Below are positions 35,758-41,029 of a DNA stretch of 64,000 bases, piece by piece (the stretch's first letter is position 1; each line of letters begins with the position of its first letter). The notes under the pieces are model-generated. The model did no database searches and was not told the origin of the DNA. It was given only the letters and a program-made list of their open reading frames with translations. The stretch lies in NCBI GenBank assembly GCA_023630585.1, contig CM042543.1:20338760-20402759 (forward strand). The letters are read 5' to 3'. The translations under genes and the position numbers were made by a program. This stretch comes from Cranoglanis bouderius. Taxonomy: Eukaryota; Chordata; Actinopteri; Siluriformes; Cranoglanididae.

Positions 35758-35859
35758 GTTAATGGAAAAGAAGAGCAATCACTCACCTAGTCCTGAGGTG
35801 TAAATGGCCTTCACAGACTTCTTCATTTTGTACAGCACACTGCGATCCACATCCAAAGC
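589..35859 (-). CDS. asap2: asap2, partial gene (11 internal coding exons, BAR domain to start of PH)
   Basis: ASAP2 is a multidomain GTPase-activating protein for Arf GTPases that works at membranes, focal adhesions and endocytic sites; its order is BAR, PH, ArfGAP, ankyrin repeats, proline-rich region, SH3. Eleven exons on the minus strand, each bounded by AG/GT, join in phase with no stop to about 328 codons, matching my memory of ASAP2 from about residue 43 to 370. ASAP2 rather than ASAP1 is favoured by ALDVDRSVLYKMKKSVKAIY in the first exon seen and by NMNNIITFPLDSLLKGDLKG. The C-terminal parts and the first coding exon (the N-terminal 40-odd residues) are outside the window. The a or b teleost paralogue cannot be told. 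Intron sizes range from 101 bp to over 28 kb. Exon numbers used below assume one upstream coding exon. Confidence 0.95.
677..1155 (-). other. asap2 intron 11
   Basis: 479 bp between exons 11 and 12. Apart from the CT tract it holds only AT- and purine-rich sequence; ORFs crossing it are read-through of the two exons. Confidence 0.7.
694..725. repeat. (AG)16 / sense-strand (CT)16 tract upstream of exon 12
   Basis: A pure dinucleotide tract that reads CT in the transcript, starting 17 nt and ending 49 nt upstream of the exon 12 acceptor. It can serve as polypyrimidine tract and as PTB-binding sequence. Confidence 0.85.
1156..1225 (-). CDS. asap2: asap2 exon 11: PH domain strands 1-3
   Basis: This 70-bp exon completes Gly and encodes LRKVWQKRKCTVKNGYLTIS then HGT. 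The basic KVWQKRKC strand is the phosphoinositide-binding edge of the PH domain, and PIP2 binding there stimulates Arf GAP activity in this family. The acceptor is TGTCTCCAG and the donor GTAAGC. Intron 10 upstream is 148 bp. Confidence 0.95.
1374..1477 (-). CDS. asap2: asap2 exon 10: linker before PH domain
   Basis: The 104-bp exon encodes DSQVRQSTTYSLHQPQGNKE then HGTERSGNLYKKSDG, ending on two bases of Gly. STxYSLHQPQGNKEHGTER matches the ASAP2 linker and GNLYKKSDG begins the PH fold. The acceptor is weak: it ends TTTAAAG, with A rather than a pyrimidine at -3, and the main pyrimidine run (sense side of 1519-1550) is 40-70 nt away. The donor GTGAGT is strong. The linker is less conserved than BAR and is a plausible site of regulated splicing. 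Confidence 0.93.
1478..3220 (-). other. asap2 intron 9
   Basis: 1.7 kb of AT-rich intron. It contains an A-rich run (1519-1550, pyrimidine-rich in sense) that probably serves the exon 10 acceptor. No mobile element with clear ends and no other exon were recognised. Confidence 0.6.
3221..3307 (-). CDS. asap2: asap2 exon 9: BAR-PH linker helix
   Basis: This 87-bp phase-0 exon encodes IKQAQDEERRQLTQLRDVLK then TALQVEQKE, the helix that closes the BAR region and leads into the linker. QVEQKE is the ASAP2 form (ASAP1 has QLDQKE in memory). The acceptor is CTGTTTTAG and the donor GTAAGG. Its length is a multiple of three. Confidence 0.95.
3409..3484 (-). CDS. asap2: asap2 exon 8: end of BAR domain
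   Basis: The 76-bp exon completes Asn and encodes FFQDGLKAVDNLKPSIEKLA then TDLHS. This is the last BAR helix. The acceptor is GTCTCTCAG and the donor GTGAGT. The next intron is only 101 bp, so exons 8 and 9 form a tight pair. A CA/GT microsatellite (3563-3592) lies about 80 nt upstream of the acceptor. Confidence 0.95.
3563..3592. repeat. (CA)n microsatellite
   Basis: CA repeat on the plus strand in intron 7, about 80 nt from the exon 8 acceptor; it reads as (GU)n in the transcript. Confidence 0.8.
3880..4440 (-). mobile_element. Tc1-like transposon fragment, N-terminal transposase end, with nested insertion
   Basis: The plus strand from TTGGGCGCCCATGAC to GATCGGTGTA matches the distal half of a fish Tc1-like element also seen at 15219-15876 and 47970-48201. 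The minus strand encodes the degenerate start of the transposase (the DNA-binding helix-turn-helix part, with GRP-like and MGKRKD-like blocks). The end motif is TGACTGATCGGTGTA. The internal half and the opposite end are gone. About 220 bp of unrelated sequence (4203-4421) splits the terminal region. Confidence 0.8.
4203..4421 (+). repeat. Retroposon 3' tail inserted in the Tc1-like fragment
   Basis: This block interrupts the end of the Tc1-like copy. It finishes with CACTTTG...TGTGCTATATAAATAAA-type sequence, the tail style of fish non-LTR elements. No coding part is visible, so it is a short 5'-truncated copy. The exact family is uncertain. Confidence 0.55.
4600..4653. repeat. (TAA)n microsatellite
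   Basis: About 14 near-perfect TAA/AAT triplets followed by AAATA-type repeats in intron 7. Confidence 0.85.
5196..5281 (-). CDS. asap2: asap2 exon 7: BAR domain
   Basis: This 86-bp exon encodes YLLKVNEIKIKKGVDLLQNL, IKYFHAQC and two bases of the next Asn codon. IKYFHAQC followed by NFFQ is a hallmark of ASAP-type BAR domains. The acceptor TTTCATTTCAG and donor GTAAGG are normal. An 18-base poly-A run on the plus strand lies about 17 nt past the donor. Confidence 0.95.
5555..5684 (-). CDS. asap2: asap2 exon 6: BAR domain, charged helix
   Basis: The 130-bp exon completes the Val codon and encodes 43 residues, TKIEKEKKEHARQHGMIRTE then ISGAEIAEEMEKERRFFQLQ and MCE. Its strongly charged heptad pattern fits a BAR coiled coil, and the lysine/arginine content suits the acidic-membrane face. 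The acceptor is CTTGCAG. The donor reads GTCAGT, which departs from the usual purine at +3. The exon is followed by an intron of only 273 bp. Confidence 0.96.
5964..6518. mobile_element. Non-autonomous Tc1-type element (CAGTACTGTGCAAAAG ends), 555 bp
   Basis: Starts CAGTACTGTGCAAAAGTTTT after a TA and ends with the inverse, CTAAAACTTTTGCACAGTCCTG-like. No transposase is encoded. The same sequence recurs inverted and truncated at 28240-28589. Terminal motif and TA favour Tc1/mariner; the TA is kept only at the left. Confidence 0.8.
7078..7299 (-). pseudogene. Tc1-like transposase remnant (C-terminal, deleted)
   Basis: A 73-residue open stretch joins the HGGGNVMVWGCF core strand to the SQSPDLNPIEMLWGDLK motif that carries the DDE Glu. 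About 60 residues normally between them, including the DNDPKH block, are missing, so it cannot be active. It is part of the element at 6730-7880. Confidence 0.85.
7377..7451 (+). repeat. 75-bp retroposed tail with 5-bp duplication AAACA
   Basis: The insert starts GTTCAGTTTTATTTGTATAG and is flanked by AAACA at 7372-7376 and 7452-7456. Related sequence, inverted, ends the repeat at about 42720-42965 and another copy is at about 34935-34995. It contains the TATAGCGCTCTTAACAATGG-type tail common in fish genomes. Confidence 0.75.
8954..9382. mobile_element. Hairpin-type MITE with long inverted ends, 429 bp
   Basis: Begins CAGCCAGGTCCATAAGTATT after TA and ends with the inverse of CAGTCAGGTCCATGAGTATT. 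Homology of the two arms runs about 85 nt each, through ACACCACCACAATGG and ATGAAGCAATC. No coding sequence. Such long-armed elements are usually mobilised by Tc1/mariner transposases. Confidence 0.85.
9383..10961 (-). other. asap2 intron 5, unannotated part
   Basis: AT-rich intron sequence. ORFs of about 80-110 codons occur here but have no recognisable domain, low coding character and no splice context. A T15 run faces the A39 run just beyond. Confidence 0.5.
10962..11062. repeat. A39 homopolymer and LINE/SINE-type tail
   Basis: 39 consecutive A (10962-11000) followed by GTAAGTCGCTCTGGATAAGG and GCGTCTGCCAAATGCC, ending in TAAATGTAAATG repeats. The latter is a 3' tail shared by many fish retroposons; only this remnant is present. 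Confidence 0.7.
11112..11161 (-). CDS. asap2: asap2 exon 5: BAR domain
   Basis: This short 50-bp exon encodes DLKKPFDKAWKDYETK plus GT, the first two bases of a Val codon completed by exon 6 (human has Ile here). The acceptor is TTGCAG and the donor GTAAGC. The conserved FDKAWKDYE block lies in the long BAR helix. An old repeat tail (11001-11062) and a 39-base homopolymer lie only about 50-200 bp downstream of the donor in transcript order. Confidence 0.94.
11162..12759 (-). other. asap2 intron 4, first unannotated part
   Basis: No mobile element with clear ends and no exon seen. Short ORFs on either strand lack recognisable motifs. Confidence 0.5.
12760..13262. repeat. Minisatellite, about 28-bp unit, roughly 17 diverged copies
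   Basis: The unit is close to ACAAACACTCTGTAAAGCCT followed by GGTTAAAT. Copies vary by substitutions and small indels, and an A-run (12937-12961) interrupts the array. The period is not a multiple of three, and spacers are not distinct, so it is neither coding nor CRISPR. Confidence 0.85.
13263..14906 (-). other. asap2 intron 4, second unannotated part
   Basis: No exon or mobile element recognised. It contains a GA-rich stretch at 14102-14135 and a G7C7 palindrome at 14372-14385. Confidence 0.5.
14907..14981 (-). CDS. asap2: asap2 exon 4: BAR domain
   Basis: This 75-bp phase-0 exon encodes FQNMNNIITFPLDSLLKGDL then KGVKG, the most conserved segment of the ASAP BAR domain. Two AG acceptors lie 6 nt apart (after CTCCAG and after TTTCAG). 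The upstream one keeps the FQ (human IQ) dipeptide and is chosen; use of the downstream one would drop two residues without a frameshift. The donor is GTAAGT. Its length is a multiple of three, so skipping would preserve frame. Confidence 0.95.
15219..15876 (-). mobile_element. Internally deleted Tc1-like transposon, about 658 bp
   Basis: Inverted ends: TATACCGATCAGCCATAACG at left and the inverse of it, GTCACGGCTGATCGGTGAATA-like, at right. The minus strand holds the transposase start (GQIVMAR-type remnant, GCSQYAVVGYLPKVVQGRTN), then a deletion joint near 15585, then the C-terminal part VTVFPNGSGLFQQDNAPCLT and EWFEEHDKEFNVLPPNST and an EHLWDVLDEQV-like block. The middle, including the first catalytic Asp, is missing. 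Same family as 3880-4440 and 47970-48201. Confidence 0.85.
16360..16689. mobile_element. Four-copy TIR repeat family, copy A (left end eroded)
   Basis: Shares with the other copies the blocks AAAATGCTTGATTTTGCTGC, GTTGGTAAATGAGACCTTT, GAATCGAAGAGGGCT and GTGATGATGTCACATGACG, and ends TGAAGGGACTG. The left terminal repeat is not recognisable. Orientation is the same as copies C and D and opposite to B. Confidence 0.75.
16690..17292 (-). other. asap2 intron 3, remaining part
   Basis: AT-rich sequence with no recognised element. Two similar blocks in inverted arrangement around 16880-16990 and 17100-17260 (TTAAATATAGTCAAATTTAA versus its inverse, and AGCAACATTATCTGCCAACA versus TTGGCAGATAA) suggest a diverged palindromic element. 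Confidence 0.45.
17293..17438 (-). CDS. asap2: asap2 exon 3: BAR domain
   Basis: The 146-bp exon completes the split Ala codon and adds 48 codons, beginning HVENEEQYTQALEKFGENCV and ending with FSVFTKELTALFKNL. The sequence is near identical to the ASAP2 BAR domain as I recall it, including YRDDPDLGSAFLKF. The acceptor is TTCTTTCAG and the donor GTGAGA. Upstream lies intron 2 (18.3 kb), downstream intron 3 (2.3 kb). Inverted copies of one repeat family sit on both sides (26380-26774 and about 16360-16689), which could promote back-splicing of this exon. Confidence 0.96.
17439..19384 (-). other. asap2 intron 2, first unannotated part
   Basis: No exon and no element with clear ends. ORF-like stretches here have no recognisable motif. 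Confidence 0.5.
19385..20062 (+). mobile_element. 5'-truncated Tc1-like transposon, plus strand
   Basis: Plus-strand reading gives DNDPKHTANTTKDFI (catalytic Asp block, preceded by a TAA), then frameshifts around a G14 run, then KGDIAQNKQQLKEAAVKAWK and SVSRKLDAVIATKGYATKY with the natural stop at 19815-19817. The 3' flank ends in CAATAGTTTTGGAGGGGACT, a known type of Tc1 terminal repeat in fish. The N-terminal half and left end are absent. Confidence 0.85.
20063..22160 (-). other. asap2 intron 2, second unannotated part
   Basis: Ordinary intron sequence with short homopolymers (A14 near 20285, C9 near 20440). No gene or element recognised. Confidence 0.5.
22196..23784 (-). mobile_element. 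Tc1-like transposon, full length 1589 bp with TA duplication
   Basis: Both ends are intact: CAGTGCCTATAGAAAATCAT at left and CAGCGCCTATAGAAAATCAT as inverse at right, with TA at 22194-22195 and 23785-23786. Size, ends and TA target are typical of fish Tc1-like elements. It carries one transposase gene on the minus strand, now broken. This is the best-preserved mobile element in the window and the youngest insertion of its nest. Confidence 0.95.
22445..23396 (-). pseudogene. Tc1-like transposase, inactivated
   Basis: Cut-and-paste DNA transposase of the IS630/Tc1/mariner group. The first 228 residues are open: an N-terminal helix-turn-helix (LSKGLRDKVVERHKLGEGYK, ISKALTIPLSTVQSIIKKWK), a linker, then the catalytic domain with VKHGGGNIMLWGCFSSVGTG. 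It breaks at an in-frame TAG (22710-22712) just before FIFQHDIDPKH and shifts frame at an eight-base homopolymer (22663-22670). The frame resumes as TTQWLKDRKVNILELPSQSP, DLNPIENLW and ends at TAA 22445-22447. The first catalytic Asp, expected in WSDE, reads WSVE (GTT). The second Asp (DPKH) and the Glu (PIENLW) remain. At about 317 codons the length is close to the family norm of about 340. Confidence 0.93.
24712..24870. repeat. Dispersed inverted-repeat sequence with TTTTTATGCAAATTTTG core
   Basis: ATCCACATATTTTTATGCAA and GGGTGGAAACACC-type sequence recurs in part at about 29940-30035, 31925-31975 and 33165-33250, and a further piece is at 25370-25420. It looks like one old DNA-element family; ends were not fixed. 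Confidence 0.5.
24878..25231 (+). repeat. (AAT)n microsatellite plus retroposon-like repeat
   Basis: About 12 AAT units, then TTACATTTACATAGCGCTTT and CACTCAAAGTGCTTTACAT, continuing to CTGGGATTTTTAATGACCAC and CAGGACCTCGGTTTA. These blocks are widespread in fish genomes. Flanking TGGAAAC sequences on either side suggest it was inserted in the element noted at 24712-24870. Confidence 0.6.
26380..26774. mobile_element. Four-copy TIR repeat family, copy B
   Basis: Starts ATCAGTCCCTCCCAGGATTT and ends with the inverse of CAGTCCGTACAGGATTTC (then AA). It is inverted relative to copies A, C and D. Internal marker blocks GACGTCATCAAAACGTGC and AGCCCTCTTCGATTCAC match the others. The 5-bp flanks (TAATA at left) are not duplicated cleanly at the right. 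Confidence 0.8.
26812..27209 (-). mobile_element. tRNA-derived SINE
   Basis: In minus-strand sense it starts AGCTCCCGAGTGGCGCAACA, containing a Pol III A-box-like TGGCGCAACAGACG, and has a B-box-like GAGTTTGAATC about 45 nt further. A body of about 300 bp follows and the copy ends in an A-rich tail (T-rich on the plus strand, 26812-26851). This layout is diagnostic of tRNA-headed SINEs. Confidence 0.85.
27441..28239 (-). other. asap2 intron 2, third unannotated part
   Basis: No exon or element with clear ends recognised; one CT-rich stretch near 28048-28095. Confidence 0.45.
28240..28589. mobile_element. Truncated inverted copy of the 5964-6518 element
   Basis: Reads TAAGTTTTATTGAGCATCTT through GCAGCCTTCATTGTG and GTAATATGCTGCTTTCTTTA to GCACAGTACTG, then TA. 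It matches the left two thirds of the 5964-6518 element on the opposite strand at roughly 90 percent by eye. The other end is missing. Confidence 0.88.
28590..30156 (-). other. asap2 intron 2, fourth unannotated part
   Basis: Contains a short GGAT/ATGG run at 28710-28730, several T10-T12 runs and a dispersed repeat piece near 29940-30035. No gene recognised. Confidence 0.45.
30157..30765. mobile_element. Hairpin MITE with Sleeping Beauty-like ends, 609 bp
   Basis: Begins CAGTTGAGGTCATAAGTGTA and ends as the inverse of CAGGTGAGGACATAAGTTTA. A second, inner palindrome pairs 30393-30447 with 30571-30624 (CTCAAGAAGGCAACACGACA and its near inverse). The end motif resembles the CAGTTGAAGTCGGAAGTTTA style of Tc1/mariner elements in fish. 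No coding sequence. A related direct-orientation copy lies at 33840-34313. Confidence 0.85.
30766..32555 (-). other. asap2 intron 2, fifth unannotated part
   Basis: ORFs of 135 codons (30688-31095) and 102 codons (31815-32123) on the plus strand have no recognised domain and overlap repeat-like sequence. I treat them as chance ORFs. Confidence 0.5.
32556..32616. repeat. (CA)30 microsatellite
   Basis: 61 bp of uninterrupted CA on the plus strand, so (UG)30 in the asap2 transcript. ORFs crossing it are artefacts of the repeat. Confidence 0.95.
33310..33570 (+). repeat. Possible LINE 3' tail
   Basis: Reads through CAAATTCCTTGTAAGTGAAA and GCTGATTAAA... to TCTGATTCTGATT, a tail style seen in fish non-LTR elements. 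No reverse transcriptase is visible, so family is uncertain. Confidence 0.45.
33840..34313. mobile_element. Second hairpin MITE of the 30157-30765 family, left arm truncated
   Basis: Shares CCTGCACATTCTTTGCTTTT, GAGATCCATCTTTTCA and GAAGGCAACACGATACATTA with the first copy, and ends in GCGTATGTAAACTTATGACC TCAACTG followed by TA. The outer left terminal repeat is missing. Confidence 0.85.
34935..34998 (+). repeat. Short retroposon tail, same type as 7377-7451
   Basis: CAATTCGATTCAATTTTAAC followed by AATGGACATTGTAACAAAGC is a diverged version of the tail inserted at 7377-7451. Confidence 0.6.
35724..35755. repeat. (AG)16 / sense (CT)16 tract downstream of exon 2
   Basis: A pure dinucleotide run starting 31 nt past the exon 2 donor on the transcript, where it reads CU. 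Such tracts bind PTB. Confidence 0.9.
35787..35859 (-). CDS. asap2: asap2 exon 2: start of BAR domain
   Basis: This 73-bp exon gives 24 codons plus one base: ALDVDRSVLYKMKKSVKAIY then TSGL and the first base of Ala. The acceptor is a pyrimidine-rich run ending CTGTAG and the donor is GTGAGT, both strong. The residues form the beginning of the first long BAR helix, which dimerises and senses membrane curvature. It is split from the next exon by an 18.3-kb intron. A pure CT tract (sense strand) starts about 31 nt inside that intron. It opens in phase 0, consistent with a preceding exon encoding the conserved N terminus. Confidence 0.95.
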
Positions 35860-36378
35860 CTACAGACAGAGAAAGAAACATATTTAAACACATTTTTAAA
35901 CTAGAAACACCAAGGATGACTCACTACAGGTCTACATTACATATCCATTACACAGTAAATTAACTTCAATTCCATTACTTTTATTGCATGATACCTATAT
36001 AACGCAGTAAACACTGATTAGTCTGTCTATTTATATCCTTTGTTTATCCCAGTGAGATTTGAAAATCTGTAAAAGGGAGACTTGACTCATTACTGATGTG
36101 ACCCATATTAAAAACTATGATGACCTTTGTCTTCTACTTTAAATACCTCTCTCTCACGCACTCTTCCTCTCTCAATTTGTGTTTAGGACCCCTCCTCTGA
36201 ATCATTTGTCCACCATTAAGGTTCTTACTAGCTTGCTGAGTATCACGCACCAGTAGTGCAAAATATGGGGAAGTTCCTGTTTTTTGACGAATTCAATCGA
36301 ACTGTCCCAAAATGTATGCACTGCACACCAATATCTACTCACTTAAATGAAGGGGCATTCATGTACCAAAACAGATCA

Positions 36379-36706
36379 ATCCATCCATCCATCTATCCAT
36401 TTTCCATATCGCATCCTACACAGGGTCGCTGGGGAGCCTGGAGCCTATCCCAGGGATCTTGGGGCACAAGGTGGGGGACACCCTGGGCAGGGTGCCAACC
36501 CATCACAGGGCACATTCACACACTACGGACAATTTAGAGATGTCAATCAGCCTATAATACATGTCTTTGGACTGGGGGAGGAAAGACACAAGGAGGGGCC
36601 CCGAAGCACAAGAAGAACACACAAACTCCACGCGCAGACGGCAGAGGCGGGATTTGCGCCCCCAAGCCTGAAGGTGCAAGGCAAATGTATTAATCACTAG
36701 GCCAAT
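36379..36706 (-). mobile_element. tRNA-headed SINE, copy 1
   Basis: Plus strand reads from CCATCCATCCATCTATCC through GGGTCGCTGGGGAGCCTGGA, CCCTGGGCAGGGTGCCAACC, CATGTCTTTGGACTGGGGG to TTAATCACTAGGCCA. In minus sense the head TGGCCTAGTGATTAA resembles a Pol III A box. The tail is the GGATGGATGG run. Copies 2-4 share the body. Confidence 0.75.
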
Positions 36707-37179
36707 AAATAAACTATGATATAACTGTTGTTCCTATGCATCATCTCATCTGTATTTTATTGTTGCCTTGTTGGAACACGTTTTTGTTTTGTTTTTTATA
36801 GTACAAAATATATGGTTAGTGACGTCCTAAAAACTTGGTCATGTTTTATTAGGAGATCTGGCAGGCTGTACACAAGTCCTGAGGCAACATGTATGCTCCA
36901 CAATAAAAGGCTCAAATTTCATGTGTGGATAGATAACCTATTACTTTAAAAGAGGACATGCAGCTTTTGTTGATATCGTCACTATATTCTTTCTACGAAA
37001 CCTATTTTTGCACAATGGTCAGACCGTAGACACAGACGTCTACATCACCATGAGGCCAGAACAAACAGGCTTAATGTTATATTGTAAAACTGCACTGCAG
37101 ATTTGAACACACTGAAGAGTCACAGTAGGCCTTAACTTGCCTTGTGAATATGGGTGCTTTCCTGACTACTGCATTACAA

Positions 37180-37261
37180 CAGTGGTTTTCAAAATGTTTT
37201 TCACCACTGGACTAGCTTCATGGACCCCAGGGGGCCCCCAGACCCACTTTGAGAACCACTG
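37180..37261. mobile_element. 82-bp hAT-like MITE
   Basis: Ends CAGTGGTTTTCAAAATG and the inverse of CAGTGGTTCTCAAAGTG, with near-identical 8-bp flanks CATTACAA and CATTATTA (6 of 8 match). hAT elements duplicate 8 bp. No coding sequence. Confidence 0.75.
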
Positions 37262-37560
37262 CATTATTATATGGAAGCCATGCAGTTGGGTTTGACGTGA
37301 GTTGAGTTGCGTTAAGGTAACAGTTACAAGGGTAACTGTGTAAATGTGCAGCAACCACCATGAACAACAGCACCACTAATCCTCCTTATTCCTCACCATT
37401 AACATTGTACAACGTTGTATACAACCTTACACATGTAACTGAATTGCCGGAATCTGAATCTACAGAAGAAAAAGGGGAGAAACCATGTTGGCAAATCATG
37501 TGTGAATTTTAAAAAGACCCAAACACCTAGTTGTACTGAGAAAGAACCATTATTTTTTTC

Positions 37561-37562
<2 letters not shown>

Positions 37563-37600
<38 letters not shown>
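37563..37600. repeat. A38 homopolymer
   Basis: 38 consecutive A on the plus strand. No SINE or LINE body adjoins it. Confidence 0.9.
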
Positions 37601-37601
<1 letters not shown>

Positions 37602-38041
37602 CATAATATTATGAATATTAACATTAATATTACGGTTTAAAATGGTTAATATCTGATTTCTTAAATTCCCTCTTTCTAAACAACCAATGAGTAAATGTAG
37701 AAAATGAATGAATGGTTTGAGCGAGTCATGACTGCATGTGCTGTCTAGCTCAAAATCTACCAGTGACGCATTACGCATAGAGCGTGTTTATCAAGATTTT
37801 TATTTTTTTTAAACCCATAAGAGGCTCGAGTTACTCTCAGCAGAACAGAAACATTAACACGAGTGATTATTTAACCAGCCGTTAAAATAACGCTGGCTTC
37901 CTTTTAACACGCCGCAATCTTGGCACCTTATTATGATCAAAGTTACATTGCGGATATTGTGGCATAAATGTGTCAGTAAATCATTCATTCAAAATGCAGA
38001 CGAACCGTCATTCACAAACATCCGCTAGGAAAATGAATACT

Positions 38042-38049
38042 GTGTGTGC

Positions 38050-38090
<41 letters not shown>
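38042..38090. repeat. (GT)n microsatellite
   Basis: About 24 GT units with early GC variants, in intron 1. Confidence 0.9.
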
Positions 38091-38092
<2 letters not shown>

Positions 38093-39774
38093 GGCATCCC
38101 CACTGTCTTCAGGTAATTCATTATTCAACACCCTAAAAATATGCTGAAACAATCTCTACTCTGTGGGGGTAGAAGGAAGCAGGCAGGCAGATGAACTCTC
38201 TCTAAAGAGAAAATGCCAAGGGCACTGCAGTGTGCGCCTGCACTCACACACCGCCGCTATCTTTCACTCAATATATTAACCATCACAAATAATGGCATTG
38301 AAGGTATTCCGGCATTCACTAAAGAACTACCTGCTCCTGAAGCAAAAAAACAAGGCGAAGTGTCAAAAATCCCTCCTGGTCTTTAACATAGTGACCTCAC
38401 GCTGTTGTAGTTCAGCTGACTCTGTTTTGACTGACGGCTCCTAAAGACCACTCAATCCCAGACTAAGCCCTGCTCTAAATCCCTCCGAGACCCGGTTCCT
38501 GCCACACACACTCTTCCTTCCAGTCCTCATAATAGTTCTTCCCTAAACACTTCATTCTTGCCCAGTAGCTCCGAGCACGAGGCATGGTCTGAACTTTATT
38601 TTAAAAAGCATTGTGTTTCAGGAGAGTCTGCGAGAACGGACAATGCCCTCGTTCACATTCACGAGCTCGGCAGTAGCGAGAGGAGGCTAGCGCAGCACAA
38701 AGAGCGCTTTCTGACCAAACAACGGGACTATAAATAACAGTCTTGAGATGAGAGAAAAGATATCACGTATATAAATTCCACACCAGGAGCAGAGAATGGA
38801 GAAAGGAATCCCCCCTTTTTAGAAAAGGGTGGCCGCTGAGAGGAAACTGTGGGGATTAAGATATGCAGACTTGCATTTCAAGAAGCCAGCCTTATGAAGC
38901 CACTGAGACGTCTGGCCTCAAATAAACAATAATCACAACAAGTGCAGCCAAGCCGTGAGGGGAAAGGGGCAGGGCATGACCTGAACTTGAACCCCCATAA
39001 AAGAGAGACTATTTATCCCTGGAAAGTCCTACTGAATGTCGTACCAGGGCTTAACAGAGCACAGATAAAGCAACATTATGTATAATTACATCCACTGTGG
39101 ATGTCCTATTCCTAACTATCCACCTCACAATTGCCCCATCGGTCCTGCCTGTTGTTGATCAATGCCAGTGGTGACGTTTTACAACGCGAATACGTAATCG
39201 TGTCGCCGGAAATTGAGTCATCAGGTGTCCCAATGTGTAGTGAGCGAGGGTCCTTAGCAGTGCCCGAACTCGTGTACATGACATACTGATTCACAACCTA
39301 GGGAGCTGACTGAGACGCACCATGTGTACTGCGAGAGTGAGCTATTAGCATTCAGCTAGTTTAGTTTGTGTCATCAGAGTTATCAGTATGCTAGCTAACA
39401 TTTAAGATATTACAAATAAAGCTGTATTTAGTTAGCCATAGCTAATATTTCCATGCATTCCTTGGTGAAATTCATTTTAAGTGAATTTAATATTAGTTTA
39501 TACTTTTCTACTTTAACCTGAGTGAAGTCAAACTTCAAGTATTTATTTGGAGTATTTATTTACTTGAGTACTTGTACCACCTCTGTGTTATTTCACACTT
39601 TAATATCCTTGATATGGGAATACCACGACGCCTTTTCCCATTCCTGCTGCCAGCACAATTATTATTATTATTTTTTTTTTTTTACTGTTGCTGGTAAACT
39701 GCTGTCCCAGTTTCCTCGTAGCTCTCTAGTCTGTACCAAACACCAACCCACACATGCGCACACAGTTTCTAAAG

Positions 39775-39864
39775 CAGGGGTCACTAACTGCTGGACCACG
39801 GTCCAGATGGAGACCCAGCAATATATTTCAGCAGACATGGGGCGGGGGGGGGGGGGGGGGGGGG
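39775..39864. repeat. hAT-like end and G21 homopolymer
   Basis: CAGGGGTCACTAACTGCTGG is a hAT-type terminal sequence in fish; the partner end was not found. G21 follows at 39844-39864. Confidence 0.5.
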
Positions 39865-40166
39865 AATGAGTTGAGCAGATCAATCTATGAAACATAAAGT
39901 CACACAGTTCAGTGATTTTAAATATGAACCAGCACGGCTGTAGCATATTCTCATATATTGCAGGTTGTTGCAGTCAATCACATGCATTTATGTAATTTAT
40001 TTAACTAAATGCAGCTCATTGGACCAGAGACAAGCTACAGTCTAGCTGGAGACGTTCGCTCAGAAAGGGGAGAGATTTCACTTGTGTAGGTTTTTCCATT
40101 TATCTGCTCTGGCCTGATTAGAGAACTGACAAGAATGAAAACAAATGAACAGACAAGTGTATGTAG

Positions 40167-41029
40167 GCCTGTCACGAGAATTACGTTATCGTACAATACA
40201 TGGACATGATTTCCATCTTTGCTGACCTCGATATCGCCCATTGTGTTTACACGCGTGCCTGTTTACATATGAATGAAAGTCACCAACCTTTTAGCCATTG
40301 TCCTCTCGTCTGTTCTAGGGCTGTCGAATTAAAATTCGAACTTTCGAATGGTCATTGAATTTAAAATAAAAATGCACATTCGAAAGCAAAAACTGCGTGC
40401 ATTCGAATTTAAGATGTGTGGCAATCACTTACACAGATTTGAATTTAAAAACAAAAACAAAAAAAAATTACAGTGTGTTTTGAAGAAGAAAAATCTAGAA
40501 GGAATAGTTCTAGTGTTTCAAATAATCCAGTCATTTTCAAATATATGTCAGGGATTGAGTCGCTTAAGCTGCGTACGCTGAAGCTGAACAATGAACGAAC
40601 AGCGGTAAATTGAAACGCTTTAATTAACTCACCCAAACGCATCCTATACACATATGAGATTAATCAGACATTTACACAATATAAACCTAATATTACAACT
40701 TGCTTCTGCACAAAATGACACAAGTCAATTTGAACTTAAGTAAGGCACTTGGTAGAATGGTAAGTCACGTTGTGAATGCACGCTTTCCATAACAGAGCAC
40801 TAAAACACGGACAATGAATAACTAAAGCATAAAGAATTCACAATATTGCATTACTATGTCTGAATATTCTTAATTTCGAGTTCATTGCTGTTTGAAAGGG
40901 TGTACTTGCATTATTACGCCATTATATTACCATTATATCGGTGGCATAAAATGGTCTTAAAATGACAATAATATCGTTTATCACAATTATTTCTGGGACA
41001 ATATATCGTCCAACAAAAGTACAGGCCTG
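40167..41029. mobile_element. hAT-like element with nested second element
   Basis: Left AGGCCTGTCACGAGAATTAC, right the inverse of CAGGCCTGTACTTTTGTTGG; inside both ends are related ATATCG/CGATAT blocks. A second element starts at about 40316 with TAGGGCTGTCGAATTAAAAT. No transposase is readable. Confidence 0.55.

Noticed and set aside
38100..38900. Somewhat GC-richer block considered as a promoter or first exon of asap2
   Set aside because: No dense CpG, no ATG with ASAP2-like N terminus and no donor in the right place on the minus strand.
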